Shown here: positions 27,353 through 33,347 of the stretch, one piece after another
Layout of the letters: each line of letters starts with the position of its first letter
Position numbering within the stretch: position 1 is the stretch's first letter
From: Gemmatimonadota bacterium
GTDB taxonomy: Bacteria > Latescibacterota > UBA2968 > UBA8231
Assembly (NCBI GenBank): GCA_028875345.1
Contig: JAPPEG010000085.1
Coordinates: 1 to 33,347, forward strand
Direction of reading: 5' to 3'
Length of the DNA stretch: 33,347 nucleotides
Program-made: the position numbers and the translations under genes
The notes under the pieces: generated by a model
What the model saw: the letters and a program-made list of their open reading frames with translations, nothing else
Told to the model about the DNA's origin: nothing
Database searches by the model: none

Positions 27353-28410
27353 TGCCACACATCAAACCCGACGACCTGCGCCAGATAGGCTACCTGCTTT
27401 TTGAGACGGCTGGGTGTCCTCCCGCCAGCGCTCGCGCCGTGACCGATCACTTAGTCGAGTCCTCCCTCTACGGGCACGACTCGCACGGCAGCCTGCGCCT
27501 CTACGAATACGTCGAACAGATCCAAGAAGGCATCTTTGATCCCAAAGGCCAGCCCTCTATTGTCAGCGAAAGACCCTGCACGGTGGTCGTCGATGGCGGC
27601 GGCACTATGGGCCAGATCGGCGGGACGTTCGCCACCCAGCTAGCCATCGACAAGGCCGCCCAGTACGGGGTCGCTACCGCCACGCTACGCAACTGCGGCC
27701 ACGTTGGCCGGGTGGGAGCCTATCCGCTACAGGTCGCCCGCCAAGGCATGATTGGCCTAGCCTTTTGCAACGCCGGTCACCTCGGGCGGCAGATCGCTCC
27801 CTACGGTGGGATTGACGGTAAGCTCAGCACCAATCCCATATCCTGCGCCGCGCCGCGGCGCAATGCCGACCCGCTCTTGGTTGATATGACCACCTCGGTC
27901 TGCGCTGAGGGCAAGGTCCGCGTTGCCTATAACCGCGGGGAACAGCTACCCGAGGGCCGGATTATCGACCACGATGGCAACCCTTCTACCGATCCAGAGG
28001 CATTTGTCGGCGATCCGCCCGGCGCGATCCTGCCTTTCGGCGGTCCGGTGGCCTACAAGGGGTACTGCCTGAGTATGATAGTGGAGATTCTAGGCGGGGC
28101 TCTCAGCGGTCAGGGCTGTGCCAACGGCGAGACCGTCATGCAGAGCAACGGGCTGCACCTGACGGTGTACAACATCGAGCACTTCGTCGAAATGGACTAC
28201 TACTTCGACGAACTCGAAAGTCTAATCCGCCATGTATCCACCAGCCGCGTCGATCCGCACATCGGCGAGATACAACTGCCCGGCGACCCCGAATACCGCA
28301 CAGGACACCAGCGCCAAGAAGAGGGTATTCCCATCGACGACACGACTTGGAGCCACATCGTCGAGGCCGCACATAGTCTCGGGCTAGATCCTCAAGCTTG
28401 GTCGCAATAA
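27352..28410 (+). CDS. Ldh family oxidoreductase (malate/L-lactate dehydrogenase family)
   Basis: Start overlaps PhyH stop (TAATG); ESSLYGHDSHGSLRLYEYVEQI, NCGHVGRVGAYPLQVARQGMIGLAFCNAG, NPISCAAPR, PFGGPVAYKGYCLSMIVEILGGALSG. Confidence 0.93.
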   Translation: MPHIKPDDLRQIGYLLFETAGCPPASARAVTDHLVESSLYGHDSHGSLRLYEYVEQIQEGIFDPKGQPSIVSERPCTVVVDGGGTMGQIGGTFATQLAIDKAAQYGVATATLRNCGHVGRVGAYPLQVARQGMIGLAFCNAGHLGRQIAPYGGIDGKLSTNPISCAAPRRNADPLLVDMTTSVCAEGKVRVAYNRGEQLPEGRIIDHDGNPSTDPEAFVGDPPGAILPFGGPVAYKGYCLSMIVEILGGALSGQGCANGETVMQSNGLHLTVYNIEHFVEMDYYFDELESLIRHVSTSRVDPHIGEIQLPGDPEYRTGHQRQEEGIPIDDTTWSHIVEAAHSLGLDPQAWSQ

Positions 28411-28417
28411 GGACGAG

Positions 28418-28443
28418 TGGCGGGAACGTGTGGGAATCGAACC
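28418..28443 (-). other. tRNA 3'-end-like fragment (T-loop + acceptor + CCA), possible att-site remnant
   Basis: Minus strand GGTTCGATTCCCACACGTTCCCGCCA; fits TTCGATT loop, 5-nt T-stem 3' strand, 8-nt acceptor strand, G73, CCA; no 5' tRNA body present. Confidence 0.4.
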
Positions 28444-29556
28444 TCAGAATGACGCCTCCACGTTCTCGGCCGCTAGATCGACTTCGGCGACGAAGATGTC
28501 GGCAGGCCCGGTCTTGAAGTGCGATAACTCGTAGCCGGGCGGGGGCGCGTCTCGCCGGAGAGCCCCCCACCGCTCCATGTGGGGGAGGTGCCTCTTCTCG
28601 CCCTCGACCACGCCGCTCAGATAGGCGTGCTGCGAGTAGTAGCTGATGATCAGCCGGTCCGCCTCGAGCGAGAGAAGACCCGGATAGGCCGCGTCCCCGT
28701 CGCTCGGCAGCGCGAACACCGGCGTCACTCCATCCCGACCTAGCAGGAAGATCCCAGTATTGCCCGCGGGCGAGTGCTGCGGAATCCAGGGCGCGGTGGG
28801 GTCGCGGCGCCCGGCCGCGTACACCTTCCCTCCCGATTCGCACAGCGCCGGACAGTGGATCAGCGTCTCGAGGTCCACGCACGACCACTCCTTGTAGGGG
28901 GGGATGGAAGTGTAGAGGAGCGAATGCTGGTCGGGCTCCCTCGTCCGGGATACGCACCACAGCTCTCCGTCCGGTCGGAAGATGACGTCCGCTTCGTTGA
29001 ATCGCGGCGTCGTGCGGTGGTCGAGCTCGCGGGCTTCCTGCAGCTCCTGCGGGGTTGCGCCCTCACCATCGGGAATCCTAGAAACAAACGTCCAGTTGCG
29101 GCCGTCTTGGCTGGAAAGGAGCTCACCCCCCTTTTCGGCACAGTAGAAGACCCCGTCGTGTACCCTCACGCGCCACAGCCAGTAGTTTCTGTCGAGTATT
29201 CCCGTCGGTGCTGACCAACTGTAGCCGTCGTCCGAAACGAAGACGTAAGGGTAGATTATCTGCCGCTTCCGTCCGGCGATCGGTTCATATCTGCTGTCGG
29301 CACAGAACACGAAGAGCTCATCGTCGGTAGCCGCGAGCTTCGCGTCCCTCGCATCGTTGGGCGTCCTGAAGACGGCGACCTCGTCCCAGCGTCTCAAGTC
29401 CGCCGATCTCAGCAGAACGATGACGCCGTCAGGCGCTGTGTGTGCCGAAGTCCGATCATAGACCAGCCAGAAGGTGTCCCGCCAGAAGCAGAGGTCGGAA
29501 CACATATTGTGCCAACCGTCCCGGACAACGGTGCGATTAGATAGAACCTGAGCCAT
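28444..29556 (-). CDS. Glycosidase/sialidase-like beta-propeller protein
   Basis: 370 aa; DLCFWRDTFWLVYDRTSAHTAPDGVIVLLRSADLRRWDEVAVFRTPNDARDAKLAATDDELFVF..., VSDDGYSWSAPTGI. Confidence 0.7.
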   Translation of the reverse strand: MAQVLSNRTVVRDGWHNMCSDLCFWRDTFWLVYDRTSAHTAPDGVIVLLRSADLRRWDEVAVFRTPNDARDAKLAATDDELFVFCADSRYEPIAGRKRQIIYPYVFVSDDGYSWSAPTGILDRNYWLWRVRVHDGVFYCAEKGGELLSSQDGRNWTFVSRIPDGEGATPQELQEARELDHRTTPRFNEADVIFRPDGELWCVSRTREPDQHSLLYTSIPPYKEWSCVDLETLIHCPALCESGGKVYAAGRRDPTAPWIPQHSPAGNTGIFLLGRDGVTPVFALPSDGDAAYPGLLSLEADRLIISYYSQHAYLSGVVEGEKRHLPHMERWGALRRDAPPPGYELSHFKTGPADIFVAEVDLAAENVEASF

Positions 29557-29610
29557 CAGAGCACGCCCTATTGGTTATGAGTGAAATATCAGAGGAGGAT
29601 GCTTGCCAAG

Positions 29611-29636
29611 TTAGGCTTTTCGGGCCTAAATTTAGG
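29611..29636. promoter_or_regulatory. Overlapping dyads TTAGGC-N7-GCCTAA and CCTAAATTTAGG; candidate operator between divergent genes
   Basis: 6-bp inverted repeat at 29611-29616/29624-29629 and a perfect 12-bp palindrome at 29625-29636. Confidence 0.45.
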
Positions 29637-29710
29637 ACAAAAATCAGATAAAGAAATCAAAATAAGAAATTAAGCGCCTGATACGAGTTATGCCTCAAAA
29701 CCATGAGAAA

Positions 29711-29738
29711 AACGGCGCGCTTGGAACGGCGCGCTTGG
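29711..29738 (+). repeat. Exact 14-bp tandem duplication AACGGCGCGCTTGG x2
   Basis: 29711-29724 and 29725-29738 are identical. Confidence 0.9.
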
Positions 29739-29793
29739 CGTACATTTTTACACCATTTTGGTCGGTCGCGACGCACCACCAGCCACGCCCCCG

Positions 29794-31755
29794 ATGACGG
29801 CACCTCCACAGGGGGACCGACAGCAGGTGCGGGATCTGCTGGGGATCCCTCTGCGGGGCATCCTTATTGGGGCAGTGCTGGCTCTAGTGCTCAACATTTG
29901 CGATACCTACGCGACCAATGCGATCCAAGGTTCCTACCTGACCCTCAACTTCAGCACCCCGGCGGCCCTCTTTTTATTTTTTTTCCTCGTCCTAGCCAGC
30001 GCCGCGGTCGGCCTCCTCCACCGATGGCTGGCGCTGACTCGGGCGGAACTGATCACGATCTACATCATGCTGGTGGTGGCTTGCTGCATCCCTGGCATGG
30101 GCTTCACCCAGTTCATGATCCCCTGCCTCCTCGGGTCGACCTACTACGCCACGCCCGAGAACAACTGGGATTCCCTCTACAATCAGTACATCCCCGAATG
30201 GATGATCCCGCGCGGCGAGAACGTGGCCCGCTACTTCTTTGAGGGGTTGCCCGAGGGGGCCTCGATCCCTTGGGGCGCCTGGGTCGTGCCGCTGAGCCTG
30301 TGGTTCGGCTTCTTTCTCGCCCTCGGCTTCGCGATGATCTGCGCGATGGTCATTATGCGCAAACAGTGGGTCGACAACGAGAAACTCAGCTACGCGCTGG
30401 TGCAAGTGCCGATGGAGATGATGCGGCAGGAGGGCGGCGGCGCTGTGGGCCGCTCGTTTTTCACCAACAAGACCATGTGGCTGGGCTTCGCCGTCTCCTT
30501 CCTGCTGCTGAGCGTCAACGGCGTGCACTCCTACTTTCCGGAGTTTCCCCGCTTCGAGCGCACCGTGGGCGTGCCCCTGTTCGGCAACACCTGGCTCAGC
30601 TTCTGGTTCAGCCCGCCCTGGACCGGGTTCTTCTATTTCGTCAACCTCGACATCTCGGCCTCGATCTGGGTCTTCTACGTCCTCGTCAGGCTGCAGCGGG
30701 GCATCTTCAACACGATCGGCGTGCAGAGCACGCAGCGGATCGACTTCTACTCCGAAGATCCCTTCCTAGCTCACCAAGGTCTCGGGGCGATGATCGCCTT
30801 CGTCGTCGTCGGGCTGTGGGTGGCGCGCCGACACCTGCGCGATGTGGTGGCGAAGGCCGTGGTCGGGCTGCGGGAGGTCGATGACAGCGGCGAGATTCTC
30901 TCCTACCGGCAGGCGTTTTTCGGGCTGCTCGCCAGCCTGCTGACCGTCGCCGTCTGGCTGTCGGCGATCGGCCTGCCCTTCCCGGTGGCACTGCTGTTCG
31001 TCTTCGGTGCCATGATCCTGTTCATGGCGCTGACGCGGGTGGTCGCCGAGGGCGGCATCCCGGCCATGCGTCCGCCCCTGATGACCTCGACCTTCGCGAT
31101 CTCCGCGGTTGGCACCTCCTCCATCGGAACCCAAGGCTTGGTGGCACTCGGCTTCTCCTACGGCTGGCACGCCGAGGTCCGCTCCTTCGTGATGGCCTCG
31201 GTCGCCAACGGACTGAAGATGAGCGAAATGATCCGCGGCCAGAAGCGTCGGCTGTTCTGGGCCATTGTCCTCGCCATCTTAGTCAGCCTGGCGGGCTCCT
31301 CCTACGTCACCCTAGTCATGGCGTACGAGCACGGCGGCATCAACCTCAACCCCCTGTTCTTCTCCTGGCAATCTACCCACTTCGGACCCATGGACATGGC
31401 CCCGCGCATCGCCGCCGAACCCGAAGGCCCGCGCTGGGACGCCTATCAGTTCATGGGCATCGGGGCGGGCGTGATGGCGGCGCTCATGTGGGCACGCCAC
31501 CACTTCCTGTGGTGGCCCCTCAACCCGCTCGGGTTCACGATCGCCGCCAATTGGAAGACGGGCCACATCTTTTGCAGCGCCCTGCTGGCTTGGTTCCTGA
31601 AGCTGGTGATCCTGCGCTACGGCGGCGTACGCCTCTACCGCAACCTGCGGCCCTTCTTCCTCGGCCTGATCTTGGGCGAAATCGTCGGGGCCGGGGTATT
31701 CCTAGTGATCGACTATGTCACCGGCACCACGGGCAGCTTCCTGACCCAGATCTGA
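29794..31755 (+). CDS. Large polytopic membrane protein, DUF6785/DUF6784-like
   Basis: ~653 aa with many TM segments; RGILIGAVLALVLNICDTYATNAIQGSYLTLNFSTPAALFLFFFLVL; ALTRVVAEGGIPAMRPPLMTSTFAISAVGT. Confidence 0.75.
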   Translation: MTAPPQGDRQQVRDLLGIPLRGILIGAVLALVLNICDTYATNAIQGSYLTLNFSTPAALFLFFFLVLASAAVGLLHRWLALTRAELITIYIMLVVACCIPGMGFTQFMIPCLLGSTYYATPENNWDSLYNQYIPEWMIPRGENVARYFFEGLPEGASIPWGAWVVPLSLWFGFFLALGFAMICAMVIMRKQWVDNEKLSYALVQVPMEMMRQEGGGAVGRSFFTNKTMWLGFAVSFLLLSVNGVHSYFPEFPRFERTVGVPLFGNTWLSFWFSPPWTGFFYFVNLDISASIWVFYVLVRLQRGIFNTIGVQSTQRIDFYSEDPFLAHQGLGAMIAFVVVGLWVARRHLRDVVAKAVVGLREVDDSGEILSYRQAFFGLLASLLTVAVWLSAIGLPFPVALLFVFGAMILFMALTRVVAEGGIPAMRPPLMTSTFAISAVGTSSIGTQGLVALGFSYGWHAEVRSFVMASVANGLKMSEMIRGQKRRLFWAIVLAILVSLAGSSYVTLVMAYEHGGINLNPLFFSWQSTHFGPMDMAPRIAAEPEGPRWDAYQFMGIGAGVMAALMWARHHFLWWPLNPLGFTIAANWKTGHIFCSALLAWFLKLVILRYGGVRLYRNLRPFFLGLILGEIVGAGVFLVIDYVTGTTGSFLTQI

Positions 31756-31803
31756 AGGCCGATCGTCGGCAGGGTAGCCCGCAATACAGAAAGGAAACCG
31801 GAG

Positions 31804-33246
31804 ATGGCCAAGAGTAAGAGAGCGAAGCCGACGAAGAGAAAGACCGCCAGCAGCGCCTCGGCGGGCGTCATCGAGCTGGGCGACCGGCGCGAGCTGTTCG
31901 TCGACGACTACCTGATCGAGCGATTGTCCAACGTCGAACTGCGCCTGCAGAAGCCGGTGCCGCGGAACGTGGCGATCGACCACGACGTGCCGTGGGAGGG
32001 CAACACCAGCGCCTACCACACGGTATTCCAAGACGGCAAGCTGTTCCGCGCCTACTATCGCGGCTCGCACTACGACCCGTCAGGCAACCACTACCGGCCG
32101 GTCGTATGCTACGCCGAAAGCCGCGACGGCATCGAGTGGTACCGGCCGGAGCTGGGCCTGGTCAACTACCAGGGCTCGACGCGCAACAACATCGTCTGGG
32201 ACGGCATCGGCGCGCACAACTTCGCGCCCTTCCGCGACCGCAACCCGGACTGCCGGGAGGGGGAAGAGTACAAAGCCTTGGGGAGCGCGCTGGCGCGCAC
32301 CACCGAGGAGCAGGCCCTCTACGCCTTCAAGTCGGCCGACGGCGTACATTGGAGCCTGCTGTCGGAGAAGCCGGTGATCACCGTGGGCGCCTTCGACTCG
32401 CTGAACCTCGCCTTTTTCGACCCGCTGCGCGGCTGCTACGTCGACTACCACCGAGACTCCATCTACCCCGGCGGGAAACGGGTGCGCAACATCATGACCT
32501 GCACCTCGAAAGACTTCCGCCGCTGGACGAAGCCGCAGTGGCTCGACTTCGCCGACGCACCCGTCGAGCATCTCTACACCAACGCGGTGACCCCCTACCA
32601 CCGGGCCCCGCACATCTACATGGGCTTCCCCAAGCGTTTCGTGCCGGATCGCCGCATGCCCGGCAACATGGCCGCTGGCGTATCGGACGGCGTGTACATG
32701 ACCAGCCGCGACGGCCTGCACTTCAAGCGCTGGAGCGAGGCTTTCGTGCGGCCCGGACTGCAGCCGGAGCGCTGGGAGAACCGCAACAACATGACGGCTT
32801 GGGGCATTCTGGAGACGGCCAACGATCTGCCGACGGCACCCAAGGAGCTATCGATCTTCACCACCGAGGGCTACTACCGCGGCGACGCCTGCCGGCTGCG
32901 GCGCTTCACGCTGCGCCTGGACGGCTTCGTCTCCGCCAACGCGCCGCTGAAGGGGGGCGAGCTGATCACGCGGCCCTTCACCTTCGCGGGCGGGGCCCTG
33001 AGCCTGAACGCGGCCACCTCCGCGGCCGGCTCGGTGCGCGTCGAGATCCAAGACGGCGACGGCAAGGCGCTGAAGGGGTACACTCTGCGCGACTGCGACG
33101 AGATCTACGGCGACTACCTAGAGCACACGGTCACTTGGAAAGATGCCGCCGACGTCAGCGGACTGGCCGGCAAGCCAGTGCGCCTGCGCTTCGCCCTCAG
33201 CGACGCCGACCTGTACGGCCTGCAGTTCACGCCGCTGCACGTCTGA
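31804..33246 (+). CDS. Glycoside-hydrolase-like (GH32/43/68-type propeller) uncharacterised protein
   Basis: 480 aa; MAKSKRAKPTKRKTASSASAGVIELGDRRELFVDDYLIERLSNVELRLQKPVPR...; ARPGL..RWENRNNMTAWGIL..., C-terminal beta-sandwich. Confidence 0.7.
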   Translation: MAKSKRAKPTKRKTASSASAGVIELGDRRELFVDDYLIERLSNVELRLQKPVPRNVAIDHDVPWEGNTSAYHTVFQDGKLFRAYYRGSHYDPSGNHYRPVVCYAESRDGIEWYRPELGLVNYQGSTRNNIVWDGIGAHNFAPFRDRNPDCREGEEYKALGSALARTTEEQALYAFKSADGVHWSLLSEKPVITVGAFDSLNLAFFDPLRGCYVDYHRDSIYPGGKRVRNIMTCTSKDFRRWTKPQWLDFADAPVEHLYTNAVTPYHRAPHIYMGFPKRFVPDRRMPGNMAAGVSDGVYMTSRDGLHFKRWSEAFVRPGLQPERWENRNNMTAWGILETANDLPTAPKELSIFTTEGYYRGDACRLRRFTLRLDGFVSANAPLKGGELITRPFTFAGGALSLNAATSAAGSVRVEIQDGDGKALKGYTLRDCDEIYGDYLEHTVTWKDAADVSGLAGKPVRLRFALSDADLYGLQFTPLHV

Positions 33247-33262
33247 GAGAGGAGGCCATCCG

Positions 33263-33347
33263 ATGCCTCAACACGTTGGGACGCAGATCTTTTGCGACGA
33301 CGCAATGCTAGCGCAAACGGAGAACGTCTGGCGCTCGGTCCATCACC
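33263..33347 (+). CDS. Start of a downstream CDS (truncated by window), function unknown
   Basis: GAGAGAGGAGG RBS then ATG: MPQHVGTQIFCDDAMLAQTENVWRSVHH..., open to end. Confidence 0.65.
   Translation, partial: MPQHVGTQIFCDDAMLAQTENVWRSVHH

Noticed and set aside
28418-28520. Complete tRNA gene on the minus strand
   Set aside because: Only the 3' T-loop/acceptor part fits; the 5' T-stem strand (TGAGG) does not pair and no GGGAACGT 5' acceptor or D-arm is present upstream
31992-33311. 439-aa + strand ORF overlapping the GH-like CDS
   Set aside because: Low-complexity Arg/Leu/Pro-rich shadow frame of a GC-rich gene; the 31804-33246 frame has coherent protein features
1-33347. CRISPR arrays, IS elements/transposases, rRNA operons
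   Set aside because: No regularly spaced repeats, no transposase or integrase ORF, no rRNA-like sequence seen

Overview
GC-rich 33.3-kb bacterial window. The mix of PhyH dioxygenases, sulfatases, Gfo/Idh/MocA oxidoreductases, DUF362 and DUF6785-type proteins, plus a T9SS-like sorting tail, suggests an uncultured Latescibacterota/Poribacteria/Planctomycete-like genome; this is inference only. Most of the window is catabolic and housekeeping genes: PhyH-sulfatase-sulfatase operon, MFS, RNase D, YbdG/MscS-like channel, Ogt, two Gfo/Idh proteins, SBF symporter, DtxR-type regulator, GAPDH, M20 peptidase, Ldh-family dehydrogenase, GH-like beta-propeller proteins. The most interesting segment is a visibly AT-richer block (~1.7-4.25 kb). 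It holds an EAK-type (PD-(D/E)XK-like) putative restriction endonuclease, convergent and abutting at 0 bp with a TSPPY-type DNA methyltransferase. The methyltransferase is preceded in the same operon by a Phd/YefM antitoxin with no visible toxin. That operon has a near-consensus sigma70 promoter (TTGACA-N17-TATATA) and a perfect 16-bp palindrome over the predicted start site. I read this as a candidate restriction-modification system whose controller is an antitoxin-fold protein instead of a classical C protein. Other signals: a PhyH N-terminal remnant left of the block that matches the PhyH gene on its right, a 26-bp tRNA 3'-end-like fragment compatible with tRNA-Sec geometry (possible att remnant), a 42-aa ORF joined by ATGA overlaps at both ends, and several structured intergenic regions.
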